From Eubacteriales bacterium (GTDB lineage: Bacteria > Bacillota_A > Clostridia > Christensenellales > Aristaeellaceae): 12,949 nt of DNA. Made by a program: the position numbers and the translations under genes. The stretch is taken from positions 1 through 12,949 of the forward strand of contig JAQUXV010000040.1 in the NCBI GenBank assembly GCA_028692205.1. Reading direction: 5' to 3'. This document shows positions 1 to 7,126 of the stretch, piece after piece (within the stretch, counting starts at the first letter, position 1; every line of letters begins with the position of its first letter). The notes under the pieces were generated by a model. It was not told the origin of the DNA. It saw nothing but the letters and a program-made list of their open reading frames with translations, and searched no databases.

Positions 1-393
1 GAATCGCTAACAAGCGTGTTGGCGGATTGCGACCTTGTGATGGCCGATTTGAAGCTGATGAACTGTGATGAGCACAAGCGGTACACCGGCGCGGGCAACG
101 AAACCATCCTGCGAAACCTTAAAGCCGTCGACCGCCCGCTGATCGTGCGTACCCCCGTCATCGGCGGCGTGAACGATACGGACGACGAAATCGCCGCCAT
201 CGCGGAGTTTGCGGGCAAGCTGCCGTTGCTTCTCTATTACGAGTTGCTCCCCTATCACCCGCTGGGCTTAAGCAAGGGGCAGTTTAAGCAGGAGCGCTTT
301 ATAACCCCCAGTTCCGAAAGAATGAGCGAGCTGGCGATGGTCGCCGGCCGATACTGCCGAAACGTTCGCATTGCCGGGAGGATTGCCGTATGA
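1..393 (+). CDS. Glycyl radical enzyme activating protein, C-terminal part (radical SAM, PflA-like)
   Basis: The frame is open from base 1, so the gene starts outside the window. About 130 C-terminal residues are visible. They match the second half of PflA-type activases: a DLKLMNCDEHKRYTGAGN segment (the D-x-K stretch that contacts S-adenosylmethionine, followed by the family's H-x-x-x-G/T-G-x-x-N pattern), a strand reading RTPVIGGVNDTDDEI, and the late ELLPYHPLG motif. The N-terminal CxxxCxxC iron-sulfur motif lies outside the window and cannot be checked. The family cleaves S-adenosylmethionine to make a 5'-deoxyadenosyl radical, which abstracts a hydrogen from the partner enzyme's glycine. 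The stop codon overlaps the start of the GRE gene (ATGA at 390-393), implying translational coupling and a cognate pair. The GTG at 16 is internal, not a real start. The family is sure; the exact partner is inferred from position. Confidence 0.93.
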   Translation, partial: ESLTSVLADCDLVMADLKLMNCDEHKRYTGAGNETILRNLKAVDRPLIVRTPVIGGVNDTDDEIAAIAEFAGKLPLLLYYELLPYHPLGLSKGQFKQERFITPSSERMSELAMVAGRYCRNVRIAGRIAV

Positions 394-2537
394 TGACCTA
401 TCAGGATCGAATCGCGTTGCTGCGTGAAAAGAAAATTCAACATACGCTGGAGAAGAAGCGCCAAAACGGCTACATGGACAGCGACGATTACGGCACCATT
501 CCCCTGCCGGAAGGCTATCGCTTTACGCCGCTCCCCACCGCCGACAAACCGTTTTTCTACGGCGGCATCGGCAACGCGCTCAATTTTCAGGCTATGCTGC
601 AGAATCATCCCGTTTATGTCGATCCGCTGGAAATCCTGTGCGGGCGCTGGGCGGATATGATGCCCTACTACCGCGACGGGAGTTTTGAAAAGCTCTTTCC
701 GTACGACGATTTGAAGCCCGAGCAGCAAAAGTACGGCATCAATTGCGGCATCGGCGCGGACGCCCATTTCGCCTGCGATTACCACATCGGGCTGCGGCTG
801 GGCTTCGGCGGCCTGCTGCAGAAAATCGAAGCCTGCCGCCGCCGCAATCCCGCCAAGGCGGAGTTTTATCTTGCCGAGGAAATCACCGTCCGCGCGATGA
901 TCGCGTTCATCGATCTGCACATTACCGAAATCAAGCGGCTGTTGCGCACGGAGACGAGGCCGGAACTGCTTGTAACCCTTCGGGAAATGCTCAACGTCAA
1001 TCAGGCGGTTCGGCTGTCCCCGCCGGAAACCTTTCACGAGGCCTGCCAGTGGATCAGCTGGTTTTCCGTGGTTTCGCGCATTTACGATCGCGACGGCGCG
1101 GGCTGCAACCTGGATGTGCTGCTTTACCCATACTATCAGAAGGATATTGAGCGCGGTCGGCTGGATGACGACAAAGCCGTTTTCATTCTGGCGAACCTGC
1201 TGCTGATCGACACGCATTACCACCAGCTTTCCGGCGCGGATGAAAACGGCAACGATATGACCAATCCCCTTTCCTATCTGGTGCTGGACGCGGCGCACCG
1301 GCTGAACACTTCCGCCAACCTCACCGTGCGCATGCACGAGCATATCGACCCCGTTTTCCTGCGCAAGGCGGTGGAATACATATTCAACGACCGCAACGGC
1401 TGGCCGCGCTTTTCCTGCGCCGAGGGGCTGATGAAGTACGAGCGCAATCCGGGCGTGCGGCACGCGGACGCGGCGCGGCGCATCGCGGTGGGCTGCAACT
1501 GGATGGCGGTGCCCGGCGTGGAGTATCCGATGAACGACTGTGTAAAAATCAACGTCGCCAAAATCTTCCGCCTCGCGCTGGACGAAATGATGGCGCAGAG
1601 CGCCGAACCGGGGCTGGAGGAGCTGTTTACCCGGCTCCAAAGCCACCTTAAACGCGCGGTGGCGGTAACGGCGGACGGCATTCGGCTGCATCTGGCCAAA
1701 CAGCAGTATGTGATGCCGGAACTGGTGATGAACCTGATGATGGAAGATACGCTGGAAAAGGGCGAGGACATCAGCGTTTGCGCCCGGCTGAAAACCATCG
1801 GGGTAGACGGCGTGGGCCTAGGCACGATTGCCGATTCCTTCGCCGCGCTGGAACAGCGCGTGGCACAGGAGAAACGCTGCGATTTTCAAACCGTGTACCG
1901 GGCGCTGTGCAACGATTTTGAAGGCGTGGAGGGCGAACGCATGCGCCTGATGCTGCAAACCTCACAGCGCTACTGCGGCGGCAACACCCTCGGCGACCGC
2001 TGGGCCAAGCGGGTCAGCGACCTGTATGCGGAAACGGTCGCCGCGCAGCCCATGCCGGAGGGCGTTTCGCTGGTGCCGGGCTGGTTCAGCTGGTCGAGCA
2101 CTATCGCCTTCGGCAAGGAAGTCGGCGCGACGCCGAACGGGCGGCACGCGGGCAAGCCCGTCAGCCACGGCGCCAACCCCAACCCGGGCTTCCGCAAGGA
2201 CGGGGCCGTGACCGCCATGGCCACGGGCGTGGCGGCCATTCAAACCGGCTACGGCAACACCTGCCCCCTCCAGCTGGAGTTCGACCCCGGCCTTTCGGCG
2301 GAAGAAGGCGGCATCGAGCGGGTGGAGCAGATTTTGAAAACGCATATGCGGCAGGGTGGAACGCTGATCAACCTGAACGTTCTGGATAAAGAGAAGCTGA
2401 TGAAAGCTCACAAGGACCCGATGCTCTACCCGGATCTGGTTGTGCGCGTAACGGGCTTTACGGCATATTTCGCCACGCTTTCGCCCGAATTCCGCCAACT
2501 GGTCGTGGACCGCTTTATCGCGGCGGAAGAAGCGTAA
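390..2537 (+). CDS. PFL-family glycyl radical enzyme of unassigned subclass
   Basis: A 715-residue anaerobic radical enzyme with a GRE layout throughout. Visible blocks are HFACDYHIGLRLGFGG (about 125-140), the SPPETFHEACQ block, the LLYPYYQKDIERGRL block, NPLSYLVLDAAHRL, and the C-terminal glycyl-radical motif RVTGFTAYFATL with Gly689 (codon 2454-2456). The thiyl cysteine is Cys369, in AVGCNWMAVPG (codon 1494-1496). Most GRE eliminases read GCVE here; this protein has Trp371 where the catalytic Glu would be, and pyruvate formate-lyase's Cys-Cys pair is absent. So it is neither a standard PFL nor a standard diol/choline/hydroxyproline-type enzyme. There is no N-terminal extension of the kind that targets GREs to microcompartments, and no shell genes nearby. 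The ATG at 390 is chosen because GGGAGG lies 8 bases upstream; an ATG at 393 is also possible. It follows its activase with a 4-base overlap and precedes a sugar ABC importer, so a sugar-derived substrate is inferred. Confidence 0.92.
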   Translation: MMTYQDRIALLREKKIQHTLEKKRQNGYMDSDDYGTIPLPEGYRFTPLPTADKPFFYGGIGNALNFQAMLQNHPVYVDPLEILCGRWADMMPYYRDGSFEKLFPYDDLKPEQQKYGINCGIGADAHFACDYHIGLRLGFGGLLQKIEACRRRNPAKAEFYLAEEITVRAMIAFIDLHITEIKRLLRTETRPELLVTLREMLNVNQAVRLSPPETFHEACQWISWFSVVSRIYDRDGAGCNLDVLLYPYYQKDIERGRLDDDKAVFILANLLLIDTHYHQLSGADENGNDMTNPLSYLVLDAAHRLNTSANLTVRMHEHIDPVFLRKAVEYIFNDRNGWPRFSCAEGLMKYERNPGVRHADAARRIAVGCNWMAVPGVEYPMNDCVKINVAKIFRLALDEMMAQSAEPGLEELFTRLQSHLKRAVAVTADGIRLHLAKQQYVMPELVMNLMMEDTLEKGEDISVCARLKTIGVDGVGLGTIADSFAALEQRVAQEKRCDFQTVYRALCNDFEGVEGERMRLMLQTSQRYCGGNTLGDRWAKRVSDLYAETVAAQPMPEGVSLVPGWFSWSSTIAFGKEVGATPNGRHAGKPVSHGANPNPGFRKDGAVTAMATGVAAIQTGYGNTCPLQLEFDPGLSAEEGGIERVEQILKTHMRQGGTLINLNVLDKEKLMKAHKDPMLYPDLVVRVTGFTAYFATLSPEFRQLVVDRFIAAEEA

Positions 2538-2549
2538 GCCAAACAACGG

Positions 2550-2588
2550 CTCCCGTCCGTACGATGGGCGGGTTATCAGTAACGGGAG
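2550..2588 (+). promoter_or_regulatory. Alternative hairpins masking or freeing the ribosome binding site of the first permease
   Basis: In the 59-base gap after the GRE stop, CTCCCGT (2550-2556) is perfectly complementary to ACGGGAG (2582-2588), which contains most of the GGGAGGG ribosome binding site of the permease gene. The same left arm can instead pair as CCCGTCC (2552-2558) with GGGCGGG (2566-2572), a 7-bp stem with one G-U pair and a 7-base loop. The two helices exclude each other. This is seen directly; a role in translation control, or in setting permease levels below GRE levels, is inference. In GC-rich sequence, 7-bp complementarities also occur by chance. Confidence 0.35.
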
Positions 2589-2596
2589 GGAACCGC

Positions 2597-3523
2597 ATGC
2601 AAAAAACGGGGTTGCGTTACGAGCTCAGGAAAAACCGGTGGCTGTACCTGATGGCCCTGCCGGGAATCCTGTTTATCCTGCTGTTTAATTACGCGCCGCT
2701 GGCGGGGCTGTATTTCGCGTTTGTGGATTACAACGCCATTTCCGGCTTCTTCGGCTTCGGGTCGAAGTTTGTCGGCCTTAACAATTTCGAGTTCTTCTTC
2801 ACCAGTGAGGATTGGCTTCCCGTAACGTTCAACACGCTTTACCTGAACACGCTGTTCATTTCCACGGGGTTGTTTATGCAGGTCGCCATGGCCGTGCTGC
2901 TTAACGAGCTGTCCATCCGGCCCCTCCAGAAGATATCGCAAAGCCTGATGTTTCTGCCGAACTTTCTTTCCTGGACGGTGGTCAGCATCTTCGCGCTGGC
3001 CTTTCTGGGCACCAACGACGGCATCCTCAATAAACTCATTCTGCTGCTGGGCGGCAATAAAGTGCGCTTTTATCAGGATGCGGCCGCATGGCCGGGCATA
3101 CTGGTGTTTCTGCGGCTGTGGAAGGGCGTCGGCTACGGCACGGTCATCTTTCTGGCGGCCATTACCGGCATTGACCAGAACATGTATGAGGCCGCCAAAA
3201 TCGACGGTGCATCCCGCTGGCAGTGCATTTGCCGGCTTACGCTGCCGATGCTGCGCCCCACGGTGGTCATGATGCTCATTCTCTCGGTGGGCAGCATCTT
3301 CAACGGCGATTTCGGCATGATCTACGCGCTGGTGGGCGACAACGCCATGCTGCGCTCCACGACCGACGTTATCGACACCTATGTGTACCGCGCCCTGCGC
3401 ACCAACAACGACATCGGCATGTCGGCCGCGGTCGGGCTGTTCCAGTCGGTGCTCGGCCTTGCCATGGTGCTGGTCACCAACACGGCGGCGCGCAGGCTGG
3501 ACAAAGAAACCGCGTTATTTTAA
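2597..3523 (+). CDS. ABC sugar importer permease, CUT1 type, LplB/UgpA-like
   Basis: A 308-residue integral membrane protein of a binding-protein-dependent importer. After a basic N-terminus come about six hydrophobic segments, near residues 16-40, 80-103, 118-139, 165-190, 222-245 and 275-298. The cytoplasmic EAA loop reads YEAAKIDGASRWQCICRLTLP (about 197-217), where the ATPase docks. The early LPGILFILLFNYAPLAG stretch is typical of the LplB group, which carries oligosaccharides and glycosides. The start was placed at ATG 2597, not at the upstream ATG 2564, because GGGAGGG (2584-2590) sits 6 bases before it and the protein then begins MQKTGLRYELRKNRW, a normal start for the family. It forms a heterodimer with the next gene's product. 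Substrate cannot be read from the permease. Confidence 0.93.
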   Translation: MQKTGLRYELRKNRWLYLMALPGILFILLFNYAPLAGLYFAFVDYNAISGFFGFGSKFVGLNNFEFFFTSEDWLPVTFNTLYLNTLFISTGLFMQVAMAVLLNELSIRPLQKISQSLMFLPNFLSWTVVSIFALAFLGTNDGILNKLILLLGGNKVRFYQDAAAWPGILVFLRLWKGVGYGTVIFLAAITGIDQNMYEAAKIDGASRWQCICRLTLPMLRPTVVMMLILSVGSIFNGDFGMIYALVGDNAMLRSTTDVIDTYVYRALRTNNDIGMSAAVGLFQSVLGLAMVLVTNTAARRLDKETALF

Positions 3524-3544
3524 GCGAGGAGGTGAACAGGAGTC

Positions 3545-4459
3545 GTGCATAAATCAATCTCTCCCCTTTTACGTAAGAGCAGCGGCGATAAGGTGCTGGT
3601 GGGCATCGCGTATTTCCTGACCGGGCTTTTCGCGCTGATGTGCCTGCTGCCGCTGTGGATGGCGCTGTGCGCGTCTCTCACCAATGAGAACGTGCTGGTG
3701 CGCGAAGGGTACAGCCTGTGGGTGCCGAAGCTGGATTTTACCGCTTACCGCATGGTGTTCACCGGCACAGATTCCGTGCTAAACGCCTATCTGGTCACCA
3801 TTGTCACAACCATCGGCGGCACGCTGCTCACGCTCCTGCTGACGGGCATGCTCGCCTATCCCCTGTCCGTCAAGTCGCTCAAGTATCGCGGCGGCATCAG
3901 CCTGTTCCTGTACTTCACCATGCTGTTCAACGGCGGTCTGGTGGCCAACTACATCCTCATCAGCCGGGTGCTCGGCATGCGTGACAGCCTGTGGGTGCTG
4001 ATCATCCCCGGCGCGCTGAACGCCTTCAACACCTTCCTGATGCGCAATTACTTCCAGACCCTGCCGGAAGCGATGGCCGAATCCGCCAAGATCGATGGGG
4101 CAAGCGATGTGCAGATCTATTTCCAGATCATTTTGCCCTGCGCCAAGCCGATTTTCGCCACCATCGGGCTTTTCGCCGCCATGGGCTTCTGGAACGAGTG
4201 GTACAAGGTGCTCCTTTTCATCGACGACAGCAAGCTCTTTACGCTGCAATACCTGATTATGAAGCTGCAGCGGCAGGTCGATTTTCTCACTTCCTCCATG
4301 GGGGCCAAGGCGCTGGCCGCCATGGGCAACGTTACGCTGCCGACCATCGGCGTGCGCATGGCCACGGCCATGGTGACCATCGGGCCCATTGTGCTGTTAT
4401 ACCCGTTCCTGCAAAAGTACTTTATCAAAGGGATTCTGATCGGCTCCATCAAGGGATAA
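3545..4459 (+). CDS. ABC sugar importer permease, CUT1 type, YtcP/LplC/AraQ-like
   Basis: A 304-residue second permease subunit with about six membrane segments (near 17-42, 80-105, 115-138, 148-165, 200-218 and 275-298). Its EAA loop reads PEAMAESAKIDGASDVQIY (about 174-192), followed by the GFWNEWY motif common in this subfamily. The start is GTG at 3545, giving MHKSISPLLRKSSGDKVL. A GAGGAGG stretch (3526-3532) lies 12 bases upstream and a weaker AGGAG (3538-3542) lies 2 bases upstream, so translation may be less efficient than for the neighbours. It begins 21 bases after the first permease stops. It completes the membrane channel; the binding protein follows. Confidence 0.93.
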   Translation: MHKSISPLLRKSSGDKVLVGIAYFLTGLFALMCLLPLWMALCASLTNENVLVREGYSLWVPKLDFTAYRMVFTGTDSVLNAYLVTIVTTIGGTLLTLLLTGMLAYPLSVKSLKYRGGISLFLYFTMLFNGGLVANYILISRVLGMRDSLWVLIIPGALNAFNTFLMRNYFQTLPEAMAESAKIDGASDVQIYFQIILPCAKPIFATIGLFAAMGFWNEWYKVLLFIDDSKLFTLQYLIMKLQRQVDFLTSSMGAKALAAMGNVTLPTIGVRMATAMVTIGPIVLLYPFLQKYFIKGILIGSIKG

Positions 4460-4479
4460 TCGCCGGATACGTCCGGTGA
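4460..4479 (+). other. Intercistronic hairpin before the binding-protein gene
   Basis: Directly after the permease stop codon, TCGCCGGA (4460-4467) and TCCGGTGA (4472-4479) form an 8-bp stem with one G-U pair and a four-base TACG loop. No T-run follows (the next bases are AAATAGAATAAGGAGG), so it is not an intrinsic terminator. In importer operons such hairpins often mark processing points or protect the binding-protein message; that role is inferred here. Confidence 0.5.
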
Positions 4480-4503
4480 AAATAGAATAAGGAGGCCCCA
4501 ACC

Positions 4504-6087
4504 ATGACCAAAAAGATACTGGCAATCCTGCTTGCGCTGTGCCTGTTGTGCGGCACGGCCCTCGCGGAGCACTCCACGCTCACCATCATCGTACCTTCCA
4601 ACTCCACCTATCCTAACGGGTTTGATCAGGTGCTGGCAAAGTTTGAAGAAGAAACAGGCGCCACGCTGGACGCGTCGCTGAACTTCATCTTTACCGGCTT
4701 TGACGACATCGGCCAGAAGGTATCGCTCAAACTCTCCTCCGGCGAAGCGATGGACAGCGTTTTCGCGGCGCAGTGGACGAGCCCGAGCCTGAACGAAATG
4801 GCGCTGAAAGGGCAGCTGGTCTGCCTGGACGATTACTTTAACAGCGACGATTATCCCGGCCTGAAAGCGGCTTTCGCCAAGGATTATCTGGACGCGAACA
4901 GCTTTGTGGGCCCGGACGGCAAATACCACATCTACGGCATTCCCTTCTCGCAAACCTATGCGGGCGGCGGTTACCTGTACTACCGCAAAGACCTGGCGGA
5001 CAAATACGGCGTTACGGTGACCGATGAAAACGGCATTATCGCCTATTGGGACGCGATTCTTCAAAACGAGCCGGGCATGATACCCTTCACGTTCCTCGGC
5101 TCCACGGACCCGCTGACGGGCATTGTGGAATCCTTCTACGCCACCCCGACCACCAAGCACAATACCTATAACGACGGCAAAAACAACAACATCATCATCC
5201 GCGACGACGGCACCGCATACTATTCCCGTTCCGTCGTGCCCGCGATGGATGAAGAGTACAACCAGTGGATGGACGACGCCAACCCCGCGAAGGCCGATCC
5301 GCTGTGGGCGTACCGCATTGCCAAAGAGTGGATGGATAAAGGCTATGTGGATCCCGACTGCATGAACGTAACGGACTTCCAGGGCCAGTTTATCGCCGGC
5401 AAAGCCGCCTCGTTCATCCGCGGCGCGGATACGTTCGACAGCATCAAGAGCCAGCTGGAAAGCGCCATCCCGGATGCGGAACTGGGCTACATTATCGCCA
5501 ACCGCAACATGCGTAACGGCGAAAAGAGCCAGGTCGGCGTTACCTACCAGGCATGGAACTTCGCCTGCATCCCCGTAACCTGCCAAAATCCCGACCTCGT
5601 AATGAAGTTCTACGACTGGCTGTTCTCCAGCCAGGCCAATCACGACCTGTTCGAATACGGCGTTGAGGGCGTGCAGTGGAACGCCGTCGGCGACAACCAG
5701 TACGAGACGATTCCCGACGAGAACGGGAAAACCTACAACTTCGACGCCTTCGTGCTGAGCTGGCTGCCCTCCATGACGCGTTACTCCGTCGCCACCCCCA
5801 CGGACGTGGTGGATTACTTGAAGATGCTGGCCGATCCCACGACCTTCTTCAAAGATCCGGGTTCCGGCTTCTCTTTCGTGGATGAGAACGTTTCCAGCGA
5901 GTCGGCCAAGCTTTCCAGCATCGACGACCTCGCCATGGTTGTAAAAGACGGCTTTGAAAGCGATATCGAAGCCGCTATTGAAAAGGTAGACCAGAAGCGC
6001 GAAAACGCCGGTCTGGAAACCTTCGCGGCGGAATACACCGCTCAGTTCGACTCGTTCCTGGCGGAACACCCCTATAACGAACAGTAA
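4504..6087 (+). CDS. Secreted ABC solute-binding protein, family 1, LplA-like with DUF3502-type C-terminus
   Basis: A 527-residue sugar-binding component of the importer. An excellent ribosome binding site, AAGGAGG at 4489-4495, lies 8 bases before the ATG. Residues 1-21 are a Sec signal peptide: MTKK, a hydrophobic core ILAILLALCLLCG, and an ALA/E cleavage site after residue 21. No proper lipobox is present: Cys13 is preceded by LAL and Cys16 by CLL. The mature part opens with STLTIIVPSNSTYPNGFDQVLAKFEEETG, the usual first lobe of family 1 binding proteins. The C-terminal region, roughly 420-525, resembles DUF3502 (GFSFVDENVSSESAKL, then an amphipathic helix ending in EYTAQFDSFLAEHP). That domain is typical of LplA-type proteins of Bacillota that bind oligosaccharides or glycosides. 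Many surface Trp, Tyr and Asp residues fit sugar binding, but no specific ligand can be named. Confidence 0.92.
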   Translation: MTKKILAILLALCLLCGTALAEHSTLTIIVPSNSTYPNGFDQVLAKFEEETGATLDASLNFIFTGFDDIGQKVSLKLSSGEAMDSVFAAQWTSPSLNEMALKGQLVCLDDYFNSDDYPGLKAAFAKDYLDANSFVGPDGKYHIYGIPFSQTYAGGGYLYYRKDLADKYGVTVTDENGIIAYWDAILQNEPGMIPFTFLGSTDPLTGIVESFYATPTTKHNTYNDGKNNNIIIRDDGTAYYSRSVVPAMDEEYNQWMDDANPAKADPLWAYRIAKEWMDKGYVDPDCMNVTDFQGQFIAGKAASFIRGADTFDSIKSQLESAIPDAELGYIIANRNMRNGEKSQVGVTYQAWNFACIPVTCQNPDLVMKFYDWLFSSQANHDLFEYGVEGVQWNAVGDNQYETIPDENGKTYNFDAFVLSWLPSMTRYSVATPTDVVDYLKMLADPTTFFKDPGSGFSFVDENVSSESAKLSSIDDLAMVVKDGFESDIEAAIEKVDQKRENAGLETFAAEYTAQFDSFLAEHPYNEQ

Positions 6088-6095
6088 TTGCGCAA

Positions 6096-6125
6096 TCGGC
6101 GGGGCCGCGCTCGCGGCCCCGCCGA
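6096..6125 (+). other. Strong intercistronic hairpin after the binding-protein gene
   Basis: A perfect 13-bp stem, TCGGCGGGGCCGC (6096-6108) with GCGGCCCCGCCGA (6113-6125), and a 4-base loop start 8 bases after the binding-protein stop. The sequence after it, CAGTAAGGATG, holds the ribosome binding site of the next gene and no T-run, so full termination is not expected. Likely roles are blocking 3' exonucleases to raise the binding-protein message, or reducing readthrough into the DUF1861 gene. The structure is seen; the roles are inferred. Confidence 0.6.
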
Positions 6126-6144
6126 CAGTAAGGATGTGGATTGT

Positions 6145-7113
6145 TTGGACACGAAAAGTATGCGGGATCGTTTTGAGCAGAGCCACGGGCCGATGGAGGC
6201 CCATCTGCTGCAGTTTGAAGGCGTGGAGGGTTATGACGTCTATAACTGTTCCCTGCCTTTCGAATACGGCGGGCGCACCTGCCTGTTCGGGCGCGTGGAG
6301 CGCCGGGCCGTATGGGCGCATTCAACCGCGAGGCTGTTTGAGCAGATCGGCACGGACCGGTATCGGCTTGTAAAAGACGCCATGGTCTACCCGCTGGAAG
6401 ACCCCTTTATCAGCCGCATTCACGGCGAGCTGGTGCTGGGCGGCACACATGTGCGCATCTCACAGGGGGCCATCGACACCTATCACTGTTATTTCTACCG
6501 TGGCGACGACCCCGCGGACCTTGCCTTCTTCACATCCGGTCCAAAGGAAATGAAGGATATCCGGCTTGTGGAGCTGGCGGACGGCCGGATCGGCGTGTTC
6601 TCCCGCCCGCGCGGCAAAGAAATCGCCCAGAAGTACGGCAGTGAAGCTATTGTGGGCTTTACGATCATCAACTCTCTGGACGAGCTGAACGCCGCTGTGG
6701 TGCAAGGCGCGCCGAGAGTGGAAAACCTGTTCGGCCCCGGCGAATGGGGCGGCTGCAACCAGTGCTATCAGCTGAAAGACGGGCTGATCGGCGTGGTCGG
6801 CCACAAGAGCTATATGGACCGACAAAACGACATCGACATGAAAGTGTACACAAACATCGCCTTCGTGATGGACCCCAACCACCTGTGCGCGCTGGAGGAG
6901 AAGATGATCGGAACCGCGAAACGCTACCCGCCCTTCGCCCCCAAGGTGCCCGATCTGGCGGACTGCGCGTTCACCAGCGGCATCGTGATGCGGGCGGACG
7001 GCAAGGCGGACCTGTATTCGGGCGTTGGCGACACCTGCGAAGGCCGGCTGGTGATCGACGATCCGTTTGCCGGTCACGGTGGCTTTGTGGAACCCTCTTA
7101 TACAAGCCGGTAA
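6145..7113 (+). CDS. DUF1861 family protein, probable five-bladed beta-propeller
   Basis: About 322 residues, recognised as DUF1861 from its chain of conserved blocks: GVEGYDVYNCSLPFEYGG, then LFGRVERR, PFISRIHGELVLGG, GPKEMKDIRLVELADGRIG followed by VFSRPRG, GEWGGCNQCYQLKDGLIG followed by VVGHKSYMD, PDLADCAFTSGIVMRADG and LYSGVGDTCEG. The family has no described function that I can state. Its repeated blades and DIRLVELADGR-type turns resemble the propeller glycosidases and phosphorylases (GH43/GH130 type), so a role in glycoside handling is an inference supported by the importer next door. No signal peptide is visible, so it is probably cytoplasmic. The start is uncertain: AAGGA (6130-6134) sits 10 bases before TTG 6145, the position used here, while ATG 6160 would give 317 residues with a 25-base gap. 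The open frame reaches back to TTG 6088 through the hairpin, which is unlikely to be translated. Confidence 0.88.
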   Translation: MDTKSMRDRFEQSHGPMEAHLLQFEGVEGYDVYNCSLPFEYGGRTCLFGRVERRAVWAHSTARLFEQIGTDRYRLVKDAMVYPLEDPFISRIHGELVLGGTHVRISQGAIDTYHCYFYRGDDPADLAFFTSGPKEMKDIRLVELADGRIGVFSRPRGKEIAQKYGSEAIVGFTIINSLDELNAAVVQGAPRVENLFGPGEWGGCNQCYQLKDGLIGVVGHKSYMDRQNDIDMKVYTNIAFVMDPNHLCALEEKMIGTAKRYPPFAPKVPDLADCAFTSGIVMRADGKADLYSGVGDTCEGRLVIDDPFAGHGGFVEPSYTSR

Positions 7114-7126
7114 GGAGATGCGGGCT

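Noticed and set aside
255..1691. A 478-codon open frame on the minus strand opposite the GRE gene.
   Set aside because: It lies entirely antisense to the GRE and its activase, and its sequence is rich in His, Gln and Arg without any recognisable domain, as expected for a mirror frame in GC-rich coding DNA.
4540..4552. A lipoprotein signal (lipobox) at Cys13 or Cys16 of the binding protein.
   Set aside because: The residue before each Cys is Leu where Gly, Ala or Ser is needed, and Cys13 would leave a signal peptide that is too short; the ALA/E site fits a standard Sec signal better.
6096..6125. A factor-independent terminator after the binding-protein gene.
   Set aside because: The stem is strong, but it is followed directly by the ribosome binding site of the next gene and no T-run, so I call it an intercistronic hairpin.
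6088..6144. An N-terminal extension of the DUF1861 protein from TTG 6088.
   Set aside because: The extension would translate through the 13-bp hairpin, begins at the base after the binding-protein stop without its own ribosome binding site, and gives an Arg-rich peptide unlike the family.
4117..6321. A 734-codon open frame on the minus strand opposite the binding-protein gene.
   Set aside because: It is the reverse of the well-supported binding-protein and permease genes, crosses three gene boundaries, and shows no domain or ribosome binding site.
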